This document shows positions 18,255 through 26,808 of a DNA stretch of 64,000 bases, one piece after another. A program made the translations under genes and the position numbers. Within the stretch, counting starts at the first letter, position 1. Each line of letters starts with the position of its first letter. The DNA comes from CAIWKO01 sp964469155 (GTDB taxonomy: Bacteria > Bacteroidota > Bacteroidia > Bacteroidales > CAIWKO01): the NCBI GenBank assembly GCA_964469155.1, contig CAYXXU010000005.1, positions 15,452 through 79,451 on the forward strand, read 5' to 3'. The notes beneath the pieces were generated by a model. The model was not told the origin of the DNA. It saw only the letters and a list, made by a program, of their open reading frames with translations, and searched no databases.

Positions 18255-18395
18255 ATTAATTTTGCATCCAGACAATATTTTTTAAAAAAAAAAGTTATCA
18301 CTCCCAAAATAAATTTCAATAAGTACATTTTTAGTTCCGTTTTTATAAAAATGATCTTTAAGGAAATTAACATTTTTTAACATAATTTTGTTTTT

Positions 18396-18423
18396 TTTGA
18401 AAAAAAATCATTTATTAATTTTG
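18396..18423 (+). promoter_or_regulatory. Promoter of the moxR-bat operon
   Basis: TAATTTTG at 18416-18423 is a good -7 element, with TTTG at 18396-18399 only 16 nt upstream (a second TTTG at 18387-18390 is 25 nt away). The moxR ATG follows at 18447. Confidence 0.5.
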
Positions 18424-18446
18424 CACCCTTAAAAAAATTAAACAAT

Positions 18447-19442
18447 ATGCAGGAACAAATTGATATCAGAGAATTAAACGACAGGATTCAACGCGAGAGC
18501 GCTTTTGTCGATATGATCAGCCTCGAAATGGGCAAAGTAATCATCGGGCAAAAACACATGATCGAACGCTTGCTGATCGGGCTTTTGTCAAACGGACATA
18601 TCCTATTGGAAGGGGTTCCGGGATTGGCAAAAACACTTGCCATAAAATCATTGGCGGGCATCATCGATGCTAAGTTCAACCGTATTCAGTTCACTCCCGA
18701 CCTGCTGCCGGCCGATCTTATTGGGACCATGGTTTACAGTCAGAAGAGTGAAGAATTCAATGTAAAGAAAGGGCCCATTTTCTCAAACTTTATCCTGGCC
18801 GATGAGATCAACCGTTCGCCGGCAAAAGTGCAGAGTGCCTTACTGGAAGCCATGCAGGAACGTCAGGTTACCATTGGCGATAAAACATTTCCCTTGCCTG
18901 AACCTTTTTTGGTATTAGCCACCCAAAACCCCATTGAGCAAGAAGGAACCTATCCCTTACCCGAAGCCCAGGTCGACCGTTTTATGCTGAAAGTGGTTAT
19001 TGGCTATCCCAGTAAAGAGGAAGAAAAACTGATCATGCGTCAGAATGTAGGGAATCAGCTTTATGCAACCCAAACCTTAATCAAACCGGAGGATATCACC
19101 CGCGCTCGCAACCTGGTCAGGGAAGTTTATATTGACGAGAAGATCGAAAACTACATTACTGATATTGTTTTTGCCACACGATATCCGGCAAAATACAATC
19201 TGAAAAAATTTGAAGGATTGATCAGCTACGGAGCTTCTCCCCGTGCCAGTATATTTCTGGCTTTGGCTTCAAAAGCCTATGCCTTTATAAAACGCAAAGG
19301 GTATGTTTATCCTGAAGACATCAGGGCCGTTTGTCATGATGTGTTGCGCCACCGTATCGGATTGACTTACGAAGCTGAGGCAGAAAACATCACCACGGAA
19401 GAGATCATCAACGAAATTTTGAATAGTGTTGAAGTTCCTTAG
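18447..19442 (+). CDS. MoxR-family AAA+ ATPase
   Basis: 331 residues. Walker A is GVPGLAKT (56-63), Walker B is ILADEINRS (116-124) with the acidic pair, and sensor-1 ATQNPIEQEGTYPLPEAQ is present, followed by a lid domain. MoxR ATPases act as chaperone-like remodelers working with von Willebrand factor A proteins. It is the first gene of the operon that continues with a DUF58 protein and Bat proteins, which is the standard Bacteroidota order. Bat loci are associated with oxidative-stress tolerance in Bacteroides and with envelope maintenance in spirochetes; the precise role is unsettled. Confidence 0.94.
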   Translation: MQEQIDIRELNDRIQRESAFVDMISLEMGKVIIGQKHMIERLLIGLLSNGHILLEGVPGLAKTLAIKSLAGIIDAKFNRIQFTPDLLPADLIGTMVYSQKSEEFNVKKGPIFSNFILADEINRSPAKVQSALLEAMQERQVTIGDKTFPLPEPFLVLATQNPIEQEGTYPLPEAQVDRFMLKVVIGYPSKEEEKLIMRQNVGNQLYATQTLIKPEDITRARNLVREVYIDEKIENYITDIVFATRYPAKYNLKKFEGLISYGASPRASIFLALASKAYAFIKRKGYVYPEDIRAVCHDVLRHRIGLTYEAEAENITTEEIINEILNSVEVP

Positions 19443-19506
19443 GAATTCAGAGTTCAGAATTAGGAAGTCAGAATTTTTAGGTTATCAATGATCAAAAACA
19501 ATTGAT

Positions 19507-20379
19507 GTGGAAACAGCGGAGTTATTGAAACGGGTTCGTAAAATAGAGATAAAATCGAGGGGGCTGACCAACCAGATATTTTCAGGTCAGTATCACAGTG
19601 CTTTTAAGGGTCGCGGGATGGCTTTCAGTGAAGTGCGCGAATACCAGTTCGGCGATGATATCCGTTCCATCGACTGGAATGTGACCGCCCGCTTCAACCA
19701 TCCATACGTCAAAATATTTGAAGAGGAACGCGAACTTACGGTAATGATTCTGATCGATGTAAGCGGGTCAAATAGTTTTGGCACAAGAGAACAATTGAAA
19801 TCCGGCAAAATCACAGAAATCGCTGCTGTTTTGGCCTTCTCAGCCATTCAAAACAATGATAAAGTTGGGGTGATATTTTTCAGCGATAAAATAGAAAAGT
19901 TCATTCCTCCTAAAAAAGGAACCTCCCATATTTTAAGGATCATACGCGAGTTGGTGGATTTCAAGCCTGAAAGCCAAACCACAAAAATATCGGAACCTTT
20001 GAAGTTCCTGACCAACGCCATAAAAAAGCGGTGTACCGCCTTTTTGATCAGCGATTTTATTGATGATAATTTTACGGATGCCATAAAAATAGCATCCCGC
20101 AAACACGACCTGGTAGGAGTGCGTATTGTTGATTTCCGCGAAACCGAAATACCGGATATCGGATTGGTAAAATTCCGCGATTTTGAAACAGGCCAACTCT
20201 ATTGGGCAGATACATCGAGCAAAGAACTGCGAAACACCCTTAACTACAAATGGCAAAAGCATGATAAACAACTGCAGGAAGTATTTCTGAAAAGCAGAAT
20301 TGATGTGGCTACCATACACACTGACGAAGATTATATCAAACCACTAATGACCTTATTCAAAAAACGAAGTTCCAGATAA
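19507..20379 (+). CDS. DUF58 domain protein of the Bat operon
   Basis: 290 residues with a GTG start at 19507; the overlapping ATG at 19505 is in another frame. The diagnostic segment is FSEVREYQFGDDIRSIDWN followed by VTVMILIDVSGS-like text (here LTVMILIDVSGSNSFG), a vWA-like fold whose DxSxS metal site is kept at about residues 83-87. No membrane segments are present, so it is presumably cytoplasmic and a likely partner of the MoxR ATPase. It lies 64 nt after moxR and 5 nt before the next gene. Confidence 0.92.
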   Translation: METAELLKRVRKIEIKSRGLTNQIFSGQYHSAFKGRGMAFSEVREYQFGDDIRSIDWNVTARFNHPYVKIFEEERELTVMILIDVSGSNSFGTREQLKSGKITEIAAVLAFSAIQNNDKVGVIFFSDKIEKFIPPKKGTSHILRIIRELVDFKPESQTTKISEPLKFLTNAIKKRCTAFLISDFIDDNFTDAIKIASRKHDLVGVRIVDFRETEIPDIGLVKFRDFETGQLYWADTSSKELRNTLNYKWQKHDKQLQEVFLKSRIDVATIHTDEDYIKPLMTLFKKRSSR

Positions 20380-20384
20380 ACCGC

Positions 20385-21395
20385 ATGAAATTTGAATTGA
20401 ACATACAAAAACTACTTTTCACTCTGTTGATACTGCTGGCTCCGGCATGGGTTTCGGCTCAGAATGCAAGTGCATCGGCCACTATCGATACCAATAATGT
20501 GTTGATTGGCGATCATATCAATTATTCCTACAAAGCTTCATTCCCCTCCAAAGCCCTCGTGATTTTCCCGCTTATTGGCGACACTTTAAGCAAGCAGGTG
20601 GATGTGATCTCTCTGTCGAAGATAGACACGGTTCTTTCTGCAGATAAGAAAATGATATCTTATTCCCAAACCCTTAATATCACTTCTTTCGATTCAGGAA
20701 GTATTGTGGTTCCCCCTTTGGTTTTCACCTATTCCATGCCGGGCGACACCACAAAATTTACTGTCAACACCTTGCCGGTAATACTCAATATTAATACTGT
20801 GCCGGTGGATACCACTCAGGCCATTAAAGACATCAAGGCCCCTTTGAAAGAACCTATAACCCTGAGAGAGATTCTTATCTGGGGCTCGATAATTTTAGGC
20901 TCATTACTTTTGATCGCTTTGATCATATTCATTATCCGGAAGCTGAGAAGAAAAGAAGCTATCATTAATATTTCCTTAAAACCAAAGATCCCTGCCCATG
21001 AAAAGGCATTGAAAGAACTTGAAAAGCTGCGGTCGGAAAAATTATGGCAGAGCGGAAAGATCAAAGAATTTCATTCCATATTGACTGATATCCTGAGGGC
21101 TTACATCGAAGAACGTTTTGAAACCATTGCGCTGGAGATGACGACTTACGAGATTATCACCTCGCTAAAGCTCAAAATGACCGAAGCGGAAGAACTGAGA
21201 AAACTGGAGCAGATACTTACCCTGGCAGATATGGTGAAATTTGCCAAATACAATCCGCTGCCTGATGAACATGACAGCAGCCTGAACAAAGCTGTCGGTT
21301 TTGTGGAAAATACAAAGCTGCTGAAAGCCGATGATATAAAGGAAGAGGTTATGACCGAAGAAACTGAAATTAATAACGAATCAAAAACCGAATAG
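20385..21395 (+). CDS. Bat-operon membrane protein, BatD-like N-terminus with cytoplasmic tail
   Basis: 336 residues. A signal peptide ends WVSAQ (about 25). A periplasmic beta-sandwich (ASATIDTNNVLIGDHINYSY) resembles the oxygen-tolerance/BatD N-terminus. One transmembrane helix (about 168-188, ILIWGSIILGSLLLIALIIF) is followed by a basic juxtamembrane stretch and a helical cytoplasmic domain with ALKELEKLRSEKLWQSGKIKEFHSILTDILRAYIEERF, of which EKLWQSGKIKEFH is typical of the DUF4381-like tail. The C-terminus is acidic. It lies between the DUF58 and batA genes, the usual place for this component. Confidence 0.85.
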   Translation: MKFELNIQKLLFTLLILLAPAWVSAQNASASATIDTNNVLIGDHINYSYKASFPSKALVIFPLIGDTLSKQVDVISLSKIDTVLSADKKMISYSQTLNITSFDSGSIVVPPLVFTYSMPGDTTKFTVNTLPVILNINTVPVDTTQAIKDIKAPLKEPITLREILIWGSIILGSLLLIALIIFIIRKLRRKEAIINISLKPKIPAHEKALKELEKLRSEKLWQSGKIKEFHSILTDILRAYIEERFETIALEMTTYEIITSLKLKMTEAEELRKLEQILTLADMVKFAKYNPLPDEHDSSLNKAVGFVENTKLLKADDIKEEVMTEETEINNESKTE

Positions 21396-21398
21396 AAC

Positions 21399-22403
21399 AT
21401 GCCATTAACGATACTGTTCATTACTCTGGCAAAGCCCTGGTTCCTGTTGTTGCTGGTTTTTGTTCCGGCAATGGTGGTATGGTACATTTTAAAAAGGAAT
21501 ACCACAACTACTTCCATTGGCTATTCGGATATTTCTGGCATGCAAAACGTGCGTCCCACTTTTCGTCAGCGTATGATGCATGTGCCGTTTATTTTACGCA
21601 TGCTGATCGTTTGTCTGTCGGTCTTTATCCTGGCAAGGCCCCAAAAAAGTTTCGATAAAAGCGACATCAAGGTCGAAGGCATTGATATCCTGATGGCGCT
21701 TGATATTTCTGGAAGTATGCTGGCCGAAGATTTCAAGCCCAATCGTCTGGATGCTTCCAAAGAGGTGGCAATGCAATTCATCGATGGCAGGCCCAACGAT
21801 CGTATCGGCCTGGTAATTTTTAGTGCGGAAGCCTTCATGCAATGTCCGCTCACTGTCGATCATAAGGTACTGAAATCATTTTTTTCCGAAGTGCAAAGCG
21901 GCATGATAACCGACGGAACTGCCATTGGCGATGGTCTGGGTCTTTCGGTAGCGCATATTAAAAAAAGTACCGCCATCAGTAAGGTCATCATTTTGCTGAC
22001 CGATGGGATCAACAACACAGGTTCTCTCGATCCCCTCACCGCCGCTGAAATTGCAAAGAAATTCGGCATCAGGGTTTATACCATTGGTGTAGGAACCATG
22101 GGCAAGGCCCCCTACCCTTTCCAGACCGCTTTCGGCATACAATACCAGAATATCGATGTTCAGATCGATGAAGCTTTATTGCAGCAGGTGGCTGAAGCCA
22201 CCGGAGGAAAATATTTCCGCGCCACCAACAAACAGAAACTGCAGGAAATTTATAGTCAGATAGATAAAATGGAGAAGTCGAAGATTGATGTTACCAAATA
22301 TAACAACCGCCACGACGAATATTTTCTTTTTATGCTGATAGCTCTCGGCTTATTGTTGATCGAAATTCTTTTACGTTACACGGTTTTCAAAAAAATACCC
22401 TAA
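21399..22403 (+). CDS. batA: BatA, membrane-anchored von Willebrand factor A protein
   Basis: 334 residues. Two N-terminal hydrophobic segments (about 10-32 and 62-80), a vWA domain from ~93 with the MIDAS motif DISGS (102-106), TxxxTD-type loops (MITDGTAIGDGL and LLTDGINNTG), and a C-terminal transmembrane helix (about 306-330). The domain is expected to face the periplasm and bind divalent metal and protein partners. It starts 3 nt after the upstream stop. It is paralogous to batB next to it; the order and the longer N-terminal hydrophobic region identify it as BatA. Confidence 0.92.
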   Translation: MPLTILFITLAKPWFLLLLVFVPAMVVWYILKRNTTTTSIGYSDISGMQNVRPTFRQRMMHVPFILRMLIVCLSVFILARPQKSFDKSDIKVEGIDILMALDISGSMLAEDFKPNRLDASKEVAMQFIDGRPNDRIGLVIFSAEAFMQCPLTVDHKVLKSFFSEVQSGMITDGTAIGDGLGLSVAHIKKSTAISKVIILLTDGINNTGSLDPLTAAEIAKKFGIRVYTIGVGTMGKAPYPFQTAFGIQYQNIDVQIDEALLQQVAEATGGKYFRATNKQKLQEIYSQIDKMEKSKIDVTKYNNRHDEYFLFMLIALGLLLIEILLRYTVFKKIP

Positions 22404-22415
22404 AAGGAGAGAGAT

Positions 22416-23462
22416 ATGGTTGAGTTTGATCATTTGATATTTTTAAGCGGGCTGGCAGCTATTCCTTTGCTGGTTCTGGTGTTTTTATGGATGTTGCGGA
22501 GCCGGAAGAAAGCCATTCAGAAATTCGGCAACACCAGCCTGGTTCAGCAACTGATATCTGATTTGTCGACTGGCAGGCCCGTACTGAAATTTGTTTTGTT
22601 ATCAGTGGCTTTCATGCTATTGATTTTCGCCGTTGTCAACCTTAAAATTGGTTCAAAACTTGACAAGACCAAACGCAAAGGGGTTGATATCATCATTGCC
22701 CTAGATGTTTCTAACAGTATGCTGGCTCAGGATATTAAACCCAGCCGCATCCAAAGGGCGCAAATGGCCATATCGAAACTGATTGACAAATTTGAGGAGG
22801 ATCAGATAGGCATTGTGGTGTTTGCCGGAAAAGCACAGGTGTTGTTACCCATAACCACCGATTATGCTACAGCAAAAACGATGACCATGAGCGCCAACCC
22901 GGATATTATTCCCACACAGGGTACCGCCATTGGTGAGGCCATCAATACAGCCACCGTTTCTTTCGACAAGAACAGTAAAAACAAAAAGGCCATTATCCTG
23001 ATCACTGATGGAGAAAATCATGAAGACGAAGCCTTGCCGGCCGTTCAAAATGCGGTGAAAGACGGATTGATAGTGCACACCATCGGTATGGGTTCGGAAT
23101 ATGGAGGCCCAATACCTATTGGCATGAAGGGTTTCAACATCGAATACAAGAAAGACAGGGAAGGCAATACCGTGGTTACGAAACTGAACGAACCTATGTT
23201 GAAACAAATTGCTGCGGCTGGCAAAGGCATCTATGTCAGGGCTTCTACCAACGATGCCGGGCTGAACGCTGTATTCAATGAGATCAATAAAATGGAAAAG
23301 AAGGAATTCGAAGCCAAAACCTTCTCCGATTATACCAACACTTATCCTTATTTTGTAGGGTTGGGTTTGCTGCTGCTGGTGCTGGAGTTTTTTATTTTTG
23401 AAAGAAAAACCCGCCTCACCCGCAACCTCGACTTCTTTGGTAAAAAACGCATCTTAAAGTAA
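22416..23462 (+). CDS. batB: BatB, membrane-anchored von Willebrand factor A protein
   Basis: 348 residues. Two N-terminal transmembrane helices (about 8-28 and 58-76), a vWA domain with MIDAS DVSNS (97-101), TQGTAIGEAI and LITDGENHEDEA, and a C-terminal hydrophobic helix (YPYFVGLGLLLLVLEFFIF). It shares the domain plan of BatA but diverges in the glycine of the MIDAS (N for G). In Bacteroides such proteins are proposed to assemble with BatA, BatC and BatE at the membrane. It follows batA by 12 nt and precedes batC by 4 nt. Confidence 0.92.
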   Translation: MVEFDHLIFLSGLAAIPLLVLVFLWMLRSRKKAIQKFGNTSLVQQLISDLSTGRPVLKFVLLSVAFMLLIFAVVNLKIGSKLDKTKRKGVDIIIALDVSNSMLAQDIKPSRIQRAQMAISKLIDKFEEDQIGIVVFAGKAQVLLPITTDYATAKTMTMSANPDIIPTQGTAIGEAINTATVSFDKNSKNKKAIILITDGENHEDEALPAVQNAVKDGLIVHTIGMGSEYGGPIPIGMKGFNIEYKKDREGNTVVTKLNEPMLKQIAAAGKGIYVRASTNDAGLNAVFNEINKMEKKEFEAKTFSDYTNTYPYFVGLGLLLLVLEFFIFERKTRLTRNLDFFGKKRILK

Positions 23463-23466
23463 TGAT

Positions 23467-24189
23467 ATGAAAATGCGAAAAAACAGTTGTCAAAATATAT
23501 CAGCAAAGCTCCGGGGAATCATGTTTGCGTTAGTGCTTTTGGTTTTTTACTTTTCATATGCCCCGGTTTTCGGACAAAAAGCCGTGAAAGAACTACGTGC
23601 CGGAAACAGCCTGTACGAAAAGGGCGATTATAAAGCAGCCGAAATCAGCTACCGCAAGTCGCTCGAAAATCAGAACGATTATAACAAGGCCCTGTTTAAC
23701 CTCGGCGATGCCATGTATAAACAGCAGAAATACGATGAATCCACCAAAATATTCCAGAGCCTGACCGAAGCCAACATTTCGAAAGATATGGCCGCCAAAG
23801 CTTATCACAACATGGGTAATAGCCTGCTGCAGCAGAAAAAATACCAGGAAAGCATTGATGCCTATAAAAATGCCCTGAAACAAAAACCCAACGATGTTGA
23901 AACCAAATACAATCTCGAATACGCCAAAAAGAAGATGATCCAGCAGCAACAGCAGCAACAGCAACAAAATAATAAAGATCAGCAGAAACAGGACCAGCAG
24001 AAGCAGCAACAACAAAAACAGGATCAAAAGAAAGACGACAAGAACCAGCAGAACAAACAAAACCAGATTTCAAAACAGGATGCCGAACGTATGCTGAACG
24101 CCCTGCAGAACAAAGAAAAGAACCTGCTCGAAAAACAAAAGAAAGAAGACCAAAACAACGGCAATAGTTCCATTGAGAAAGACTGGTAA
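23467..24189 (+). CDS. batC: BatC, TPR protein with Gln/Lys-rich tail
   Basis: 240 residues. A long N-terminal region precedes a hydrophobic signal/anchor (about 17-37, ending VFGQK). Tetratricopeptide repeats cover about 40-145 (AGNSLYEKGDYKAAEISYRKS, of which GDYKAAEISYRKS is the helix pair; ALFNLGDAMYKQQKYDES; YHNMGNSLLQQKKYQES). The tail from ~157 is a low-complexity Gln/Lys/Asp/Asn stretch built on CAG/CAA codons (23940-24060), then a short helical end. BatC proteins are periplasmic TPR scaffolds in this locus. The low-complexity tail is likely disordered and prone to length variation. Confidence 0.9.
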   Translation: MKMRKNSCQNISAKLRGIMFALVLLVFYFSYAPVFGQKAVKELRAGNSLYEKGDYKAAEISYRKSLENQNDYNKALFNLGDAMYKQQKYDESTKIFQSLTEANISKDMAAKAYHNMGNSLLQQKKYQESIDAYKNALKQKPNDVETKYNLEYAKKKMIQQQQQQQQQNNKDQQKQDQQKQQQQKQDQKKDDKNQQNKQNQISKQDAERMLNALQNKEKNLLEKQKKEDQNNGNSSIEKDW

Positions 24190-24210
24190 AATCTATAAGG
24201 TATAAACGAT

Positions 24211-26091
24211 ATGAAAAGAACCCTATACTTCGCTTTGTTTTTTCTGGCGGTGCTCTTTACGGCACATCCGTTTTTTTCATACGCGCAGAAACTAACAGCA
24301 ACCGCCAATTCCACCAGCATCGGCCTCAACAATTCCGTTCAGGTTACTTATTCCCTTTCGGGCGGGACCAGCGAAAGTTTTCAGCAACCTTCCTTCACGG
24401 GCTTTACGGTAGTCGGGACCTCCAGAACTTCGGGCGGCGGAATGACCATGATCATTAACGGACAGGTGGTTCAGGGAGGAGGCGGAAGCGAAAACTGGAT
24501 TTACACCCTGGTGCCAGCCAAAACCGGCAAATTTACCATCGAAGCCGCCAAAGTGAAAGTAAAAGGACAATGGATAGCATCCAATACGGTAACCATTGAT
24601 GTAACTGCCTCCGCCGCGGCAAACAATAAGCAACAACAAAATCAGCAAGCCCAACAGACTCAGAAAGCCGATGCTTCGGCCACTGATCTTTTTGTAAAGG
24701 CCGTGGCCGATAAGACCAATATTCTGCAGGGCGAGCAGGTAACCGTGACCTATAAGATCTATACCAAGGTACCCCTTTCGCAGATCATGATCAAGAAACT
24801 GCCTTCGTTTGCCGGATTCTGGTCGACCGAACTGGTGAAACTCGACGATAAGACCAAACAATATAACGAGGTGATCAACGGTCAGAAATACGTGGTGGCC
24901 GACCTCCGCAAGATTGCCCTCTTCCCTCAGAAATCAGGCAAACTCAGTGTCGACCCCCTGGAAGTGGAATGTATAGCCCAGATTCAGGTAAAGAGCAAGG
25001 CCAACAACCCTTTCGGCAATTTTTTCAACGATCCCTTCTTTAACGATCCGTTTTTCCAAAACCAGTTCAGCATAGGGTACCAGGAAGTTAAAAAGAACCT
25101 TAAATCGGGCGGCCTGAACTTTACCGTGGCCGAACTACCTGCCAAAAACAAACCCGACGATTTCAGCGGCTTCGTGGGTTCTCTGGCTTTGGATACCAAA
25201 GTGGATAAGCACGAAGTGAAGGCCAACGAAGCCATCAACCTTACTTTTACCCTCAGCGGCAAAGGCAACCTGAGCCTGCTCGATAAAATGAACATCGAAT
25301 TTCCTCCCGATTTCGAAGTGTACGACCCCCAGATCGACGAAAAAATATCAACCGCCGGAGGCGAAATATCCGGAAGCAAAACCTTCAATTATCTGATTAT
25401 TCCGCGCACTCAGGGCAACTTCACCCTGAAACCTGTTACCCTGAGCTATTACGATAAAAATAAAAGGACCTACATAACCCTTTCCTCTGGCGACATCGCC
25501 ATCAAGGTGGGTAAGGGCGATGGCAGCGCCGCCACCGTGACCGGAGGCAGCAACAAGGAAGATATCAAATACATCAACAGCGACATCAAGTTTATCGACA
25601 ACAAACTGTTTGAGGTGTATCCCAAAGGGCGTTTCTTTTTTGCCTCGCTGTGGTATTTCATACTGATATTATTGCCGGTGGCCCTCTTTGTTGCTTTTAT
25701 CGTGCTGATGCGCCGCCGTATCAAACTTCACAGCAACGCCACCCTGCTGAAACACAAACGGGCCACCAAAATTGCCCTCAAAAGGCTGAAACAGGCCAAC
25801 ACATTTATGAAAGCCAACGACAAGAACAACTTCTATGTGGAACTTTCCCGGGCTTTGTGGGGCTACATCAGCGATAAGTTTTCCATTCCGCTGGCCAACC
25901 TCTCGCTCGATTCGGCCCAGCATACCCTGGCTGAAAAGAATGTTTCGGAAAACATCCGCAACAAATTCATTGAGATACTCAACAACTGCGAGTTTGCCCG
26001 TTTTGCACCCGCCGAAGCCAGTGTAACCATGGAATCCATTTACAACGACGCCGTGGCCATCATCAGTCAAACCGAACAAGAACTAAAATAG
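24211..26091 (+). CDS. batD: BatD, periplasmic beta-domain membrane protein
   Basis: 626 residues. The signal peptide ends FFSYAQK (about 26). Repeated Ig-like beta domains fill the periplasmic part (LTATANSTSIGLNNSVQVTYSL-type start, read as NSTSIGLNNSVQVTYSL), interrupted by an Asn/Gln-rich linker near 137-152 and a striking NPFGNFFNDPFFNDPFFQN segment near 269. A transmembrane helix lies at about 478-500, followed by basic residues and a helical cytoplasmic tail of ~110 residues ending QTEQELK, like the tail of the 20385-21395 protein. It matches the BatD/oxygen-tolerance family in order and architecture. The next Bat gene, batE, is displaced by the cassette at 26105-26788. Confidence 0.92.
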   Translation: MKRTLYFALFFLAVLFTAHPFFSYAQKLTATANSTSIGLNNSVQVTYSLSGGTSESFQQPSFTGFTVVGTSRTSGGGMTMIINGQVVQGGGGSENWIYTLVPAKTGKFTIEAAKVKVKGQWIASNTVTIDVTASAAANNKQQQNQQAQQTQKADASATDLFVKAVADKTNILQGEQVTVTYKIYTKVPLSQIMIKKLPSFAGFWSTELVKLDDKTKQYNEVINGQKYVVADLRKIALFPQKSGKLSVDPLEVECIAQIQVKSKANNPFGNFFNDPFFNDPFFQNQFSIGYQEVKKNLKSGGLNFTVAELPAKNKPDDFSGFVGSLALDTKVDKHEVKANEAINLTFTLSGKGNLSLLDKMNIEFPPDFEVYDPQIDEKISTAGGEISGSKTFNYLIIPRTQGNFTLKPVTLSYYDKNKRTYITLSSGDIAIKVGKGDGSAATVTGGSNKEDIKYINSDIKFIDNKLFEVYPKGRFFFASLWYFILILLPVALFVAFIVLMRRRIKLHSNATLLKHKRATKIALKRLKQANTFMKANDKNNFYVELSRALWGYISDKFSIPLANLSLDSAQHTLAEKNVSENIRNKFIEILNNCEFARFAPAEASVTMESIYNDAVAIISQTEQELK

Positions 26092-26104
26092 GAGGAAAAG
26101 AGGT

Positions 26105-26788
26105 AGCCACAGATTCGCAGATTAGAATTGAAAAGGAAATATAACGCAGATTGGTTTTGATGCAGATTTGCATCAAAACATCTGAAAAACATCAACAAAG
26201 ATATGAAGTATTCTGAACAGGATTTTCCCTTGCAAGCTGAAAGCTACCAGATCATTGGCATTTGCATGGAAGTTCATCGTATCTTGGGAAAGGGTTTATT
26301 AGAGGTAGTTTACAAGGATGCCTTGGAATATGAATTTCAGAAAAATAATATTCCATATGCTCGTGAAAAGAAGTATGAAGTCTCCTATAAAGGGACTATT
26401 CTTCCACATCATTATTTTGCTGACTTTGTGGTGTTCGATAAAATAATACTGGAAGTGAAATCGCAAAAGAAAATTGTTGATGAACATTACAGTTGGGTAA
26501 TTAACTATTTAGGAATATCCGGATGCCCACTGGGATTGATCATTAACTTTGGTGAAAATTCATTAATATCAAAAAGAGTAGTATCTACAAAATAAAAATA
26601 GCCATAGATTAATAAAAATAGCCGCAGATTCGCAGATTAATTATTAAAAGAAAAAATGACTTGGAAAGAAATAGGCAATTGGTTATTGGAAAAAGTAATT
26701 GAAGATTTCAATTACTTTTTCAATCTGCGAAATTTTTCAGAAAAGAAATCTGCGAATCTGCGGCAAAAAAAATTAAGAATCTGTGGCT
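26105..26788. mobile_element. 684-bp cassette with 11-bp terminal inverted repeats carrying a GxxExxY gene
   Basis: The ends are AGCCACAGATT (26105-26115) and its exact inverse AATCTGTGGCT (26778-26788). Inside, GCCRCAGATTCGCAGATT occurs directly at 26106-26123 and 26621-26638 and inverted at 26747-26764 (perfect 18-bp match to the second copy). Hairpins lie at both inner ends: GTTTTGATGCA/TGCATCAAAAC (26154-26179) and a 15-bp perfect stem at 26689-26703/26707-26721. The whole unit separates batD from batE, which are adjacent in typical Bat operons. No transposase and no clear target duplication were seen, so mobilisation in trans is an inference. Confidence 0.6.
26203..26595 (+). CDS. GxxExxY protein
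   Basis: 130 residues. The family motif is GLLEVVYKDALEYEF (GxxExxY at about 31-37), preceded by the usual IGICMEVHRILGKG and followed by YADFVVFDKIILEVKS-like text (here YFADFVVFDKIILEVKSQK). The D-x(n)-E-V-K pattern resembles a PD-(D/E)xK nuclease core, as noted for this family; activity is unproven. GxxExxY genes are scattered, often multi-copy genes in Bacteroidota and other environmental bacteria and are frequently surrounded by CAGATT-type repeats, as here. Its codon and base composition is more AT-rich than the flanking bat genes, in keeping with insertion. The end (ISKRVVSTK) is intact. Confidence 0.88.
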   Translation: MKYSEQDFPLQAESYQIIGICMEVHRILGKGLLEVVYKDALEYEFQKNNIPYAREKKYEVSYKGTILPHHYFADFVVFDKIILEVKSQKKIVDEHYSWVINYLGISGCPLGLIINFGENSLISKRVVSTK

Positions 26789-26808
26789 TAAAATCAGTAA
26801 TCCAATGA
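26656..26808 (+). CDS. Possible 50-residue ORF at the cassette end, overlapping batE start
   Basis: An ATG at 26656 opens a 50-codon frame whose TGA (26806-26808) overlaps the batE ATG as ATGA. It is too short for routine gene finding. The middle (VIEDFNYFF) is encoded by the 15-bp hairpin and the rest by the repeat word, so the peptide is probably a by-product of the repeat. Its overlap could still couple translation into batE across the insertion. Confidence 0.25.
   Translation: MTWKEIGNWLLEKVIEDFNYFFNLRNFSEKKSANLRQKKLRICGLKSVIQ

Noticed and set aside
23593..24060. Leu/Phe-rich minus-strand frame opposite batC
   Set aside because: It is the complement of CAG/CAA/AAG low-complexity codons and only looks like a membrane protein.
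23940..24060. CAG/CAA-rich tract considered as a microsatellite or CRISPR-like array
   Set aside because: It is in frame within batC, has no spacer structure and encodes the Gln/Lys-rich tail.
24990..25080. NDPFFNDPFF repeat in BatD considered as a separate repeat element
   Set aside because: It is a short in-frame coding duplication within batD and is described with that gene.
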